Assembly (NCBI GenBank): GCA_009829735.1
Contig: CM020618.1
Coordinates: 31,038,894-31,102,893, forward strand
Direction of reading: 5' to 3'
DNA length: 64,000 nucleotides
Origin: Pyropia yezoensis
Taxonomy: Eukaryota; Rhodophyta; Bangiophyceae; Bangiales; Bangiaceae
Below, one piece after another: positions 1-11,380 of the stretch (its first letter is position 1; each line of letters starts with the position of its first letter). The notes under the pieces are model-generated. The model did no database searches. It worked only from the letters and a program-made list of their open reading frames with translations, and was not told the origin of the DNA. The position numbers were made by a program, and so were the translations under genes.

Positions 1-3000
1 GGCGAGATAAAGCCAGCGCTGACCCCGGAATTTCAGGGATCTAGGCAGGGTTTACCAGAAAGGAGGTGCTAGGGAACATTAAAAGGATCCGATTTGCGAA
101 GAGCGGGGAAGAACAATTGATCAGATAAGCTCGGGCCCCCACCTCCGCGCCTGTCTGCGCTCCTCGACCCCCGCCCTGGCGTCGTCGAGTGGGGCACTTG
201 GCTTCCATGCTGGATTTCCCAAACCAAACAGTCACAGTACTGTGCCCGGCGTGACATGGCGCGAAAGTTTCCGCAGCCGTGGAACCCACAGAGGCAAGAT
301 AAAGCCAGCGCCGACCCCGGGCATTCAGGAGTCAAGGCAGGGTTGACCGGAAGGGGGGAGCTAGGGGAAAATAATACAATCTGGTTCGCTCGAACCTGAA
401 AAAAATGAATTGATCAGATTCGCGCGGGTCCCGACCTTCTCGCCTGCCTGCGCTCCCGAAGCCCGCCTAGCGTTGGCCATGGAGTGAATTCCTCTGCGGG
501 CATGGAATCCACGCAGGCGAGATCAAGCCAGCCTTGACCCTGAGAACTTCGGAGTCAAGGAAGGGTTGACCGGAAGGGGGGTTGTAGGGAAAACTTAAAA
601 GTTCAGATTTGCTCAAGCCAGGAAAGAACAATTGATCATGATTCGCCCGGGTCCCCACCTCCGCGCCAGCCTGCGCTCCACAACCCCGCCCGGCGTGCCA
701 TGGCATGATTTATTCCGCAGGCGTGGAATCCACATAGGCGAGATAAAGCCAGCGCTGACCCCGGAATTTCAGGGATCTAGGCAGGGTTTACCAGAAAGGA
801 GGTGCTAGGGAACATTAAAAGGATCCGATTTGCGAAGAGCGGGGAAGAACAATTGATCAGATAAGCTCGGGCCCCCACCTCCGCGCCTGTCTGCGCTCCT
901 CGACCCCCGCCCTGGCGTCGTCGAGTGGGGCACTTGGCTTCCATGCTGGATTTCCCAAACCAAACAGTCACAGTACTGTGCCCGGCGTGACATGGCGCGA
1001 AAGTTTCCGCAGCCGTGGAACCCACAGAGGCAAGATAAAGCCAGCGCCGACCCCGGGCATTCAGGAGTCAAGGCAGGGTTGACCGGAAGGGGGGAGCTAG
1101 GGGAAAATAGTACAATCAGGTTCGCTCGAACCTGAAAAAAATGAATTGATCAGATTCGCGCGGGTCCCGACCTTCTCGCCTGCCTGCGCTCCCCAAGCCC
1201 GCCCGGCGTTGGCCATGGAGTGAATTCCTCTGCGGGCATGGAATCCACGCAGGCGAGATCAAGCCAGCCTTGACCCTGAGAACTTCGGAGTCAAGGAAGG
1301 GTTGACCGGAAGGGGGGTTGTAGGGAAAACTTAAAAGTTCAGATTTGCTCAAGCCAGGAAAGAACAATTGATCATGATTCGCCCGGGTCCCCACCTCCGC
1401 GCCAGCCTGCGCTCCACAACCCCGCCCGGCGTGCCATGGCACGATTTATTCCGCAGGCGTGGAATCCACACAGGCGAGATAAAGCCAGCGCTGACCCCGG
1501 AGTTTCAGGGATCTAGGCAGGGTTGACCGGAACGCTGGGGGCTAGGGGAAAACAACATGATCAGATTCGCTCTGGCCGGGGATGAAAGTTTGATCAGATT
1601 AGCTCGGGCCCCCACCTCCGCGCCTGTCTGCGCTCCTCGACCCCCGCTCTGGCGTCGTCGAGTGGGGCACTTGGCTTCCATGCTGGATTTCCCAAACCAA
1701 ACAGTCACAGTACTGTGCCCGGCGTGACATGGCGCGAAAGTTTCCGCAGCCGTGGAACCCACAGAGGCAAGATAAAGCCAGCGCCGACCCCGGGCATTCA
1801 GGAGTCAAGGCAGGGTTGACCGGAAGGGGGGAGCTAGGGGAAAATAGTACAATCAGGTTCGCTCGAACCTGAAAAAAATGAATTGATCAGATTCGCGCGG
1901 GTCCCGACCTTCTCGCCTGCCTGCGCTCCCCAAGCCCGCCCGGCGTTGGCCATGGAGTGAATTCCTCTGCGGGCATGGAATCCACGCAGGCGAGATCAAG
2001 CCAGCCTTGACCCTGAGAACTTCGGAGTCAAGGAAGGGTTGACCGGAAGGGGGGTTGTAGGGAAAACTTAAAAGTTCAGATTTGCTCAAGCCAGGAAAGA
2101 ACAATTGATCATGATTCGCCCGGGTCCCCACCTCCGCGCCAGCCTGCGCTCCACAACCCCGCCCGGCGTGCCATGGCACGATTTATTCCGCAGGCGTGGA
2201 ATCCACATAGGCGAGATAAAGCCAGCGCTGACCCCGGAGTTTCAGGGATCTAGGCAGGGTTGACCGGAACGCTGGGGGCTAGGGGAAAACAACATGATCA
2301 GATTCGCTCTGGCCGGGGATGAAAGTTTGATCAGATTAGCTCGGGCCCCCACCTCCGCGCCTGTCTGCGCTCCTCGACCCCCGCTCTGGCGTCGTCGAGT
2401 GGGGCACTTGGCTTCCATGCTGGATTTCCCAAACCAAACAGTCACAGTACTGTGCCCGGCGTGACATGGCGCGAAAGTTTCCGCAGCCGTGGAACCCACA
2501 GAGGCAAGATAAAGCCAGCGCCGACCCCGGGCATTCAGGAGTCAAGGCAGGGTTGACCGGAAGGGGGGAGCTAGGGGAAAATAATACAATCAGGTTCGCT
2601 CGAACCTGAAAAAAATGAATTGATCAGATTCGCGCGGGTCCCGACCTTCTCGCCTGCCTGCGCTCCCCAAGCCCGCCCGGCGTTGGCCATGGAGTGAATT
2701 CCTCTGCGGGCATGGAATCCACGCAGGCGAGATCAAGCCAGCCTTGACCCTGAGAACTTCGGAGTCAAGGAAGGGTTGACCGGAAGGGGGGTTGTAGGGA
2801 AAACTTAAAAGTTCAGATTTGCTCAAGCCAGGAAAGAACAATTGATCATGATTCGCCCGGGTCCCCACCTCCGCGCCAGCCTGCGCTCCACAACCCCGCC
2901 CGGCGTGCCATGGCACGATTTATTCCGCAGGCGTGGAATCCACACAGGCGAGATAAAGCCAGCGCTGACCCCGGAGTTTCAGGGATCTAGGCAGGGTTGA

Positions 3001-3683
3001 CCGGAACGCTGGGGGCTAGGGGAAAACAACATGATCAGATTCGCTCTGGCCGGGGATGAAAGTTTGATCAGATTAGCTCGGGCCCCCACCTCCGCGCCTG
3101 TCTGCGCTCCTCGACCCCCGCTCTGGCGTCGTCGAGTGGGGCACGTGGCTTCCATGCTGGATTTCCCAAACCAAACAGTCACAGTACTGTGCCCGGCGTG
3201 ACATGGCGCGAAAGTTTCCGCAGCCGTGGAACCCACAGAGGCAAGATAAAGCCAGCGCCGACCCCGGGCATTCAGGAGTCAAGGCAGGGTTGACCGGAAG
3301 GGGGGAGCTAGGGGAAAATAGTACAATCAGGTTCGCTCGAACCTGAAAAAAATGAATTGATCAGATTCGCGCGGGTCCCGACCTTCTCGCCTGCCTGCGC
3401 TCCCCAAGCCCGCCCGGCGTTGGCCATGGAGTGAATTCCTCTGCGGGCATGGAATCCACGCAGGCGAGATCAAGCCAGCCTTGACCCTGAGAACTTCGGA
3501 GTCAAGGAAGGGTTGACCGGAAGGGGGGTTGTAGGGAAAACTTAAAAGTTCAGATTTGCTCAAGCCAGGAAAGAACAATTGATCATGATTCGCCCGGGTC
3601 CCCACCTCCGCGCCAGCCTGCGCTCCACAACCCCGCCCGGCGTGCCATGGCACGATTTATTCCGCAGGCGTGGAATCCACACA

Positions 3684-4054
3684 GGCGAGATAAAGCCAGC
3701 GCTGACCCCGGAGTTTCAGGGATCTAGGCAGGGTTGACCGGAACGCTGGGGGCTAGGGGAAAACAACATGATCAGATTCGCTCTGGCCGGAGATGAAAGT
3801 TTGATCAGATTAGCTCGGGCCCCCACCTCCGCGCCTGCCTGCGCTCCTCGACCCCCGCTCTGGCGTCGTCGAGTGGCGCACTTGGCTTCCATGCTGGATT
3901 TCCCAAACCAAACAGTCACAGTACTGTGCCCGGCGTGCCATGGCGCGATATTTTCCACGGGTGTGGAATCCACGCTGGCGAGATAACACCAACGCTGTAG
4001 GCCGCCCGGCGTTGGCCATGGCGCGATTACTTCCGCGGGCGTGGAGTTTACACA
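3684..4054. repeat. Short 371 bp satellite unit (A plus D segment, no B/C)
   Basis: Here monomer A is followed by a different tail (3936-4054) containing ATATTTTCCACGGGTGTGG, an inner GGCGAGATAACACCAACGC start and GCGATTACTTCCGCGGG, instead of monomers B and C. The same structure recurs at 6265-6634 and 6635-7005. These are alternative higher-order units made by deletion or recombination between monomers. Confidence 0.85.
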
Positions 4055-6264
4055 GGCGAGATAAAGCCAGCGCTGACCCCGGGAACTGAGGAGTTCAGGC
4101 AAGGTTGACCGGAACGCTGGGGGCTAGGGGAAAACAACATGATCAGATTCGCTCTGGCCGGAGATGAAAGTTTGATCAGATTAGCTCGGGCCCCCACCTC
4201 CGCGCCTGCCTGCGCTCCTCGACCCCCGCTCTGGCGTCGTCGAGTGGCGCACTTGGCTTCCATGCTGGATTTCCCAAACCAAACAGTCACAGTACTGTGC
4301 CCGGCGTGACATGGCGCGAAAGTTTCCGCAGCCGTGGAACCCACAGAGGCAAGATAAAGCCAGCGCCGACCCCGGGCATTCAGGAGTCAAGGCAGGGTTG
4401 ACCGGAAGGGGGGAGCTAGGGGAAAATAATACAATCAGGTTCGCTCGAACCTGAAAAAAATGAATTGATCAGATTCGCGCGGGTCCCGACCTTCTCGCCT
4501 GCCTGCGCTCCCCAAGCCCGCCCGGCGTTGGCCATGGAGTGAATTCCTCTGCGGGCATGGAATCCACGCAGGCGAGATCAAGCCAGCCTTGACCCTGAGA
4601 ACTTCGGAGTCAAGGAAGGGTTGACCGGAAGGGGGGTTGTAGGGAAAACTTAAAAGTTCAGATTTGCTCAAGCCAGGAAAGAACAATTGATCATGATTCG
4701 CCCGGGTCCCCACCTCCGCGCCAGCCTGCGCTCCACAACCCCGCCCGGCGTGCCATGGCACGATTTATTCCGCAGGCGTGGAATCCACATAGGCGAGATA
4801 AAGCCAGCGCTGACCCCGGAGTTTCAGGGATCTAGGCAGGGTTGACCGGAACGCTGGGGGCTAGGGGAAAACAACATGATCAGATTCGCTCTGGCCGGGG
4901 ATGAAAGTTTGATCAGATTAGCTCGGGCCCCCACCTCCGCGCCTGTCTGCGCTCCTCGACCCCCGCTCTGGCGTCGTCGAGTGGGGCACTTGGCTTCCAT
5001 GCTGGATTTCCCAAACCAAACAGTCACAGTACTGTGCCCGGCGTGACATGGCGCGAAAGTTTCCGCAGCCGTGGAACCCACAGAGGCAAGATAAAGCCAG
5101 CGCCGACCCCGGGCATTCAGGAGTCAAGGCAGGGTTGACCGGAAGGGGGGAGCTAGGGGAAAATAGTACAATCAGGTTCGCTCGAACCTGAAAAAAATGA
5201 ATTGATCAGATTCGCGCGGGTCCCGACCTTCTCGCCTGCCTGCGCTCCCCAAGCCCGCCCGGCGTTGGCCATGGAGTGAATTCCTCTGCGGGCATGGAAT
5301 CCACGCAGGCGAGATCAAGCCAGCCTTGACCCTGAGAACTTCGGAGTCAAGGAAGGGTTGACCGGAAGGGGGGTTGTAGGGAAAACTTAAAAGTTCAGAT
5401 TTGCTCAAGCCAGGAAAGAACAATTGATCATGATTCGCCCGGGTCCCCACCTCCGCGCCAGCCTGCGCTCCACAACCCCGCCCGGCGTGCCATGGCACGA
5501 TTTCTTCCGCAGGCGTGGAATCCACATAGGCGAGATAAAGCCAGCGCTGACCCCGGAGTTTCAGGGATCTAGGCAGGGTTTACCAGAAAGGAGGTGCTAG
5601 GGAACATTAAAAGGATCCGATTTGCGAAGAGCGGGGAAGAACAATTGATCAGATAAGCTCGGGCCCCCACCTCCGCGCCTGTCTGCGCTCCTCGACCCCC
5701 GCCCTGGCGTCGTCGAGTGGGGCACTTGGCTTCCATGCTGGATTTCCCAAACCAAACAGTCACAGTACTGTGCCCGGCGTGACATGGCGCGAAAGTTTCC
5801 GCAGCCGTGGAACCCACAGAGGCAAGATAAAGCCAGCGCCGACCCCGGGCATTCAGGAGTCAAGGCAGGGTTGACCGGAAGGGGGGAGCTAGGGGAAAAT
5901 AATACAATCAGGTTCGCTCGAACCTGAAAAAAATGAATTGATCAGATTCGCGCGGGTCCCGACCTTCTCGCCTGCCTGCGCTCCCCAAGCCCGCCTGGCG
6001 TTGGCCATGGAGTGAATTCCTCTGCGGGCATGGAATCCACGCAGGCGAGATCAAGCCAGCCTTGACCCTGAGAACTTCGGAGTCAAGGAAGGGTTGACCG
6101 GAAGGGGGGTTGTAGGGAAAACTTAAAAGTTCAGATTTGCTCAAGCCAGGAAAGAACAATTGATCATGATTCGCCCGGGTCCCCACCTCCGCGCCAGCCT
6201 GCGCTCCACAACCCCGCCCGGCGTGCCATGGCACGATTTATTCCGCAGGCGTGGAATCCACATA

Positions 6265-7308
6265 GGCGAGATAAAGCCAGCGCTGACCCCGGAGTTTCAG
6301 GGATCTAGGCAGGGTTTACCAGAAAGGAGGTGCTAGGGAACATTAAAAGGATCCGATTTGCGAAGAGCGGGGAAGAACAATTGATCAGATAAGCTCGGGC
6401 CCCCACCTCCGCGCCTGTCTGCGCTCCTCGACCCCCGCCCTGGCGTCGTCGAGTGGGGCACTTGGCTTCCATGCTGGATTTCCCAAACCCAACAGTCACA
6501 GTACTGTGCCCGGCGTGACATGGCGCGATATTTTCCACGGGTGTGGAATCCACGCTGGCGAGATAACACCAACGCTGTAGGCCGCCCGGCGTTGGCCATG
6601 GCGCGATTACTTCCGCGGGCGTGGAGTCTACACAGGCGAGATAAAGCCAGCGCTGACCCCGGGAACTGAGGAGTTCAGGCAAGGTTGACCGGAACGCTGG
6701 GGGCTAGGGGAAAACAACATGATCAGATTCGCTCTGGCCGGAGATGAAAGTTTGATCAGATTAGCTCGGGCCCCCACCTCCGCGCCTGCCTGCGCTCCTC
6801 GACCCCCGCTCTGGCGTCGTCGAGTGGCGCACTTGGCTTCCATGCTGGATTTCCCAAACCAAACAGTCACAGTACTGTGCCCGGCGTGCCATGGCGCGAT
6901 ATTTTCCACGGGTGTGGAATCCACGCTGGCGAGATAACACCAACGCTGTAGCCCGCCCGGCGTTGGCCATGGCGCGATTACTTCCGCGGGCGTGGAGTCT
7001 ACACAGGCGAGATAAAGCCAGCGCTGACCCCGGGAACTGAGGAGTTCAGGCAAGGTTGACCGGAACGCTGGGGGCTAGGGGAAAACAACATGATCAGATT
7101 CGCTCTGGCCGGAGATGAAAGTTTGATCAGATTAGCTCGGGCCCCCACCTCAAGGCGCCTGCCTGCGCTCCTCGAACCCCGCCCTGGCCCGTCGATGTGC
7201 GCGCCTCGCTTCCGCGCTGGATTTCCCGAACGAAACAGTGACAGCTCAGCGCCCGGCGTGCCCGGAGTCAAGGCTGGGATGATCCCTACATATTGAATCC
7301 ACACAGGG
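6265..7308. repeat. Right edge of satellite: two short units and a degenerate terminal monomer
   Basis: Two consecutive 370-371 bp short units (6265-6634 and 6635-7005) are followed by a last partial unit starting at 7006. In this unit homology decays after about 7150: small insertions appear, GTCGTCGAGTGG is altered, and the end is ATTGAATCCACACAGG near 7290-7306. The increasing divergence towards the border is typical of an array edge. Unique GC-rich DNA follows. Confidence 0.8.
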
Positions 7309-8201
7309 GCGGGGAGGAGGCCGGTGCCCTCGCATGGTGGGGGAGCGGAACGCGCACCGCCCCTTTATCCCCAGCGACGGGAGTGCCACGCGCGAGAGAG
7401 TGCCACCGCCCCCAGGTTGCTGGCCCCCTCATTCGGTGCGGACTGTGCGCCCCCGCCCCCCCCCCCCCCCCCAGCCTGGCCTCGCGCGCGTTGATCGCCA
7501 CGCAAGGAGCGCACGGCAGGCGCTCCACCGGTGCGGCCGCCGAGGCGCGACCACCCTCCCGGGCGAGTGCTCCCTGCCGTGCTCCCCGCGAGTTGGCCGG
7601 CGCGGGCGGGGTGTTGGTGGGCAGACCCTGCTGGCGGGGTGCGCTAATCCCGCCCCCCGCCCCCCGCGCCCACACCCCCAAGCTTTTCAACCTCTGGTGG
7701 CCCTCCTTTGGGATGCGGCCGGCTGGCCACCTTGGCGTGCCATGGACGGGGTCACCGCCATGGATTGGCGTCGCGGCTGGTGATAGGGACGGCCAGGAGG
7801 GGGGTGAGTGAGCGTTTTACCCCACCGCCCGCCCGTTTCCTCCTCTGCCCCAGGCCTCTACACACTTGTCGGATGCCCTCCCGTCCCTCCTCGACCCTGC
7901 GGAGCGGGGGGGATGGCACACCACAGGCGGTGGCCGGCATAGCCTGCGCGCCCCTAGAGGCACCCGCCAGCCAATGGCACCTACGCTGGGCGCATCGATG
8001 CCCTACTTGAGGGCTCCTGGCGCTCGCTGTTGACCCCGCTGCTCCCTGCCTCATCGCAACCCCAGCGCCGCAGCAGAGCGACCACCCCTCTCCCCCTGCC
8101 CTCGGCGCAAGAATTCGGCTCTCCTCCTACCCACCTCCCCCCCCCCATCCCGCCGGCCCTCTTTCTTTCCCTCTCTCTCTGAGATAGGAGCATCGGGAGC
8201 G
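7309..8201. other. GC-rich unique spacer, probable upstream region of the malectin-Kelch gene
   Basis: No recognisable gene was found. Several overlapping GC-rich open frames occur on both strands (for example + 7293-7811) but none encodes a recognisable domain. There is a poly-C run at about 7452-7472, and a CT-rich stretch at about 8158-8183 lies just before the ATG at 8202. The CT-rich stretch could be a pyrimidine-rich core promoter or leader; this is inference. Confidence 0.5.
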
Positions 8202-10619
8202 ATGCTCCACACCGTCGCCGCCGCGGTGCTTGCGGCGGCGGCGACCGCCGCGGCCCCCGCCACATTGACAGCCGTCGTCGCCGCTGCAGCTCCCGCCGCC
8301 CCCGCGGTCCGCGACGCCACTGCTGGGATGTCCCGTTGGAATTACGGGGGTGGCTCGCTGGGCGACACCTTCCTCGCCGGCCAGCCAGTGGCCCCCGCCG
8401 CGGGAGCCCGCAGTAGCTACCGCACCTCCCGCTCCGTCACTGCCACCGACGGTACTTCCGTGGCCGACGCGGACACTGCCGCGATGCTCCTCACCAGCGT
8501 GTGGTCGACGCGAGACATTGGGCTCTACCTCCCCGCTCCAGCGCCCGCCGCGGCGGGGGCGTACACCCTCACCCTCCATTTCGCAGAGACGTGGGCGACC
8601 GCTGCGGGCGTGCGGCGCTTTCACGTATCCGCCGCCGCGGCGGACGCGGCGGGGGCGCCCGTCGACGGGCCCCCCGCGATTGATGTGCGCGACGTGGACC
8701 TCTTTGCCGCGGGGGGGGGGCAGTCGCACGTGGCGATTGACCTGTCGGCGCCGCTGATGTTGCCGGCCGGGGGGGGCGTGACCGTCTGGCTCCGCGCGAC
8801 GGCCGCCAACAACCCCACCATCCAGGGCGCGACGCTGGCGTGGAGGGCGGAGGGCGCGTCTACGGCAACTCCTACACCTGCGGCAACGGCAACTCCTACA
8901 CCTGCGGCGACGGCCACGCCGACGCCCACGCACACGACGACCCCCACGCCATCGGCGATGCCCACAGCTTCGACAACACCAAGGGTAACACGTTGGAATT
9001 TCGGGGGTAGCTCGCTGGGCGACACCTTCCTCGCCGGCCAGCCAGTGGCCCCCGCCGCGGGAGCCCGCAGTAGCTACCGCACCTCCCGCTCCGTCACTGC
9101 CACCGACGGTACTTCCGTGGCCGACGCGGACACTGCCGCGATGCTCCTCACCAGCGTGTGGTCGACGCGAGACATTGGGCTCTACCTCCCCGCTCCAGCG
9201 CCCGCCGCGGCGGGGGCGTACACCCTCACCCTCCATTTCGCAGAGACGTGGGCGACCGCTGCGGGCGTGCGGCGCTTTCACGTATCCGCCGCCGCGGCGG
9301 ACGCGGCGGGGGCGCCCGTCGACGGGCCCCCCGCGATTGATGTGCGCGACGTGGACCTCTTTGCCGCGGGGGGGGGGCAGTCGCACGTGGCGATTGACCT
9401 GTCGGCGCCGCTGATGTTGCCGGCCGGGGGGGGCGTGACCGTCTGGCTCCGCGCGACAGCCGCCAACAACCCCACCATCCAGGGCGCGACGCTGGCGTGG
9501 AGGGCGGAGGGCGCGTCTACGGCAACTCCTACACCTGCGGCAACGGCAACTCCTACACCTGCGGCGACGGCCACGCCGACACCCACGCACACGACCACCC
9601 CCACGCCATCGGCGGCACCCACGCCGACACTTACGCCAACACCCACCTCGTCGACGAACCTTCCATCGTGGACTGCCCTCCCCGACGCCCCAAGTACGGC
9701 GAGGCGCCATGAAAACTGCTTCGTGAATCACCAAAACCGCTTCTTCTTGATCGGGGGTCGCTCTTCGGATTCCACCCTGGTCTACGACCCCTCGTCTGCG
9801 TCGTGGACGACCGCGGCCTCGCTGCCCTCAATGGGAGGCGGTATCCACCACATGCAGTGCGTGTCATACGGGGGACTCATTGTGGTCGTGTGCGCGTGGA
9901 CGGGCACTTATCCAAGAGAACAGCTGTTGAACCGGGTGCTCCTCTTCGACCCTGCAGCGGACACATGGTCGCAGGGGGACGTTATCCCTCCAGCTCACAA
10001 CCGCGGTTCTGCCGCGGTGGTTGTACGCGACGGTGCCATCTACATTGCCGCTGGCAACATTGGCGGCCACGGTAGCCACTCGGAAAGCAGCACCCTCTTC
10101 ACCCGCTACGTGCCGTCGACAGCCAACGAGGCCGCTTCGTGGACGGCCCTGGCGCCCTGCCCACGGTCGCGGGACCACGTTTATGGCGTTATCTCTCAGG
10201 GGCAGCTCGTGCTGGCGGGAGGACGCGATGGCGGCAGCAGCGACCCCTTTAACGCGGTCAGGACTGAAATCGACGTGTACTCTTTCGAGGAAGACAAGTG
10301 GCGCACACTCCCGGAGGCGCGACTGGCGCAAGGCCGTGGAGCGCCGCTGGTGGCCGCCATCGGGAACACGGTAATCGTGGCAGGTGGGGAGGGTGGTGGT
10401 CGAGTGTGGCCGGCAACTGAGGTCCTGGATATGGTGTCCGAGCAGATGGTGGAGCTGTCACCGGCGGTCTTCATGGTCACTGGCCGCCACGCGTCCCCGG
10501 CCGTCGTGTGCAACGGCGCCGCGTACGTCGTAGCAGGTTCTGGCGGCCAGGGGGGGGGGCCAGAGCTCAAGTCTTTCGAGGCGTTCTCGGTAGGGCCAAT
10601 TGTGCCGTGCACTTCCTGA
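8202..10619 (+). CDS. Secreted protein with two malectin-like domains and a Kelch-like region
   Basis: The 805-residue open frame has no intron. Residues 1 to about 36 are an Ala/Val-rich hydrophobic stretch that looks like a signal peptide. Two tandem malectin-like carbohydrate-binding domains follow (about 45-220 and 264-439). Each starts RWN(Y/F)GG and contains YTLTLHFAETW, the LHFAE core of the malectin family. A Thr/Pro-rich linker follows each domain (about 221-262 and 440-487), likely O-glycosylated. The rest (about 488-805) has Kelch/galactose-oxidase-like blades with motifs FLIGGR, VYDPSSASW, LVLAGGRDG, VIVAGGEGGG and YVVAGSGG. No C-terminal anchor is visible, so a secreted wall or matrix lectin-like protein is the simplest reading. 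The substrate is unknown. The start is chosen because the signal-like segment begins directly at this ATG. Confidence 0.8.
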   Translation: MLHTVAAAVLAAAATAAAPATLTAVVAAAAPAAPAVRDATAGMSRWNYGGGSLGDTFLAGQPVAPAAGARSSYRTSRSVTATDGTSVADADTAAMLLTSVWSTRDIGLYLPAPAPAAAGAYTLTLHFAETWATAAGVRRFHVSAAAADAAGAPVDGPPAIDVRDVDLFAAGGGQSHVAIDLSAPLMLPAGGGVTVWLRATAANNPTIQGATLAWRAEGASTATPTPAATATPTPAATATPTPTHTTTPTPSAMPTASTTPRVTRWNFGGSSLGDTFLAGQPVAPAAGARSSYRTSRSVTATDGTSVADADTAAMLLTSVWSTRDIGLYLPAPAPAAAGAYTLTLHFAETWATAAGVRRFHVSAAAADAAGAPVDGPPAIDVRDVDLFAAGGGQSHVAIDLSAPLMLPAGGGVTVWLRATAANNPTIQGATLAWRAEGASTATPTPAATATPTPAATATPTPTHTTTPTPSAAPTPTLTPTPTSSTNLPSWTALPDAPSTARRHENCFVNHQNRFFLIGGRSSDSTLVYDPSSASWTTAASLPSMGGGIHHMQCVSYGGLIVVVCAWTGTYPREQLLNRVLLFDPAADTWSQGDVIPPAHNRGSAAVVVRDGAIYIAAGNIGGHGSHSESSTLFTRYVPSTANEAASWTALAPCPRSRDHVYGVISQGQLVLAGGRDGGSSDPFNAVRTEIDVYSFEEDKWRTLPEARLAQGRGAPLVAAIGNTVIVAGGEGGGRVWPATEVLDMVSEQMVELSPAVFMVTGRHASPAVVCNGAAYVVAGSGGQGGGPELKSFEAFSVGPIVPCTS
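8333..9646 (+). repeat. 657 bp tandem duplication inside the malectin-Kelch gene
   Basis: Copy 1 (about 8333-8989) and copy 2 (about 8990-9646) are offset by 657 bp, exactly 219 codons, so the frame is kept. Each covers a whole malectin-like domain plus its Thr/Pro linker. Over the domain the copies are almost identical at the DNA level, including synonymous sites. A few differences occur at the ends (AATTACGGGGGTGG versus AATTTCGGGGGTAG) and in the linker. This indicates a very recent duplication or continuing gene conversion. Confidence 0.9.
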
Positions 10620-11380
10620 GGGGCTGCTTGAAACGTGAACGCCGCGCACAAAAACTGTTAGGCGGCGCGGGTCCGTCCATTCATTGCAATTTTGTCGGCA
10701 CTTCTTGATAAGGAATGGGTGAACGGTACCTGAAAAACGTATTTTTCACCCGTCACAGACAAGTGCCTGCCTCTGATGCGCATGCTTGACTTGCAGTTTA
10801 CAGTCCCAGACGCAAGTCCAACAGTCGCGAAGGTTGACAATTGTCTGCCGTACAGGCCAGGTCAGCCAGTGGCGGGCCTGTGCCCCCCCCGATGTCCGGC
10901 TGCGACACTGCCAGCGCCACCCCCTTTTTTCGTTCCCCAGGGGCCATTGGCAAGCCGAAGTCCCCCCCGCACTCCCCGCGTTCGCCGATTGTGTCCTCCG
11001 CAGCGCAGTCTTGGTCGCGGCCGCGGTCATTCGCGGCGGCGGCTCTTCCCCTGTCGCGTCGGAGTCATCCACGCGTGCGCCCGCTGCGCAAGCGCTGCGC
11101 CGCCTCACCCGTCGCGCAGCGCGGGAGCGTCCCCGCGGCTGCCGGTCGAATTTAGTGGATCCGCCCGCTGCGCGTGGCTGTGGGAGAGCCGAGGCGGAGG
11201 CGGCCGCTTTTGCGGTCTCGGCTCTCTCTCGATCCGTATCGCTGACACACACGAGCTGCGTGGGCCTTGTGTGTGCGCCCAGCTGAGGGTGGGGCCGTCC
11301 ATTTGGTTGTGAGCACGACGGCCCCCCCTGTTTAGTGTGGGCGTGGTGGGCAGCCCTGTGCTGGTGCTGTGACCGCCACG
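10620..11380. other. Intergenic region upstream of PP2A
   Basis: This stretch lies between the end of the malectin-Kelch gene and the PP2A ATG. Small open frames exist on both strands (for example + 10776-11312) but show no recognisable domain. It probably holds the 3' end of the first gene and the promoter and 5' UTR of PP2A. No TATA-like element stands out. Confidence 0.5.

Larger units (their letters stand above)
1..7308. repeat. Tandem satellite array with 736-737 bp trimeric higher-order unit
   Basis: Each full unit consists of three related monomers: A (about 292 bp, e.g. 1-292), B (about 223 bp, 293-515) and C (about 221 bp, 516-736). All begin with GGCRAGATMAAGCCAGC and share blocks such as GTTGACCGGAA and TTGATCAGATT. 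Unit starts are at 1, 737, 1473, 2210, 2947, 3684, 4055, 4792, 5529, 6265, 6635 and 7006. Monomer A is longer because of an extra block of about 70 bp containing CCAAACCAAACAGTCACAG. It occurs in two forms, one with GTTTACCAGAAAGG (units at 1, 737, 5529, 6265) and one with GTTGACCGGAACGCTGG. Neighbouring units are nearly identical, as expected from unequal exchange. The array runs off the left edge. The open frames inside it are repeat artefacts. Whether it is centromeric, subtelomeric or spacer DNA cannot be told. Confidence 0.95.

Noticed and set aside
41..7053. Dozens of repeated 60-140 codon ORFs in the satellite
   Set aside because: They recur with the repeat period in several frames of both strands, have no domain, and change with unit length; they are artefacts of the array.
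8127..9734. 535-codon Arg/Gly-rich minus-strand ORF
   Set aside because: It is the complement of the GC-rich malectin region, contains its duplication, and has the composition of an antisense shadow; the + strand frame has a signal-like start and real domain motifs.
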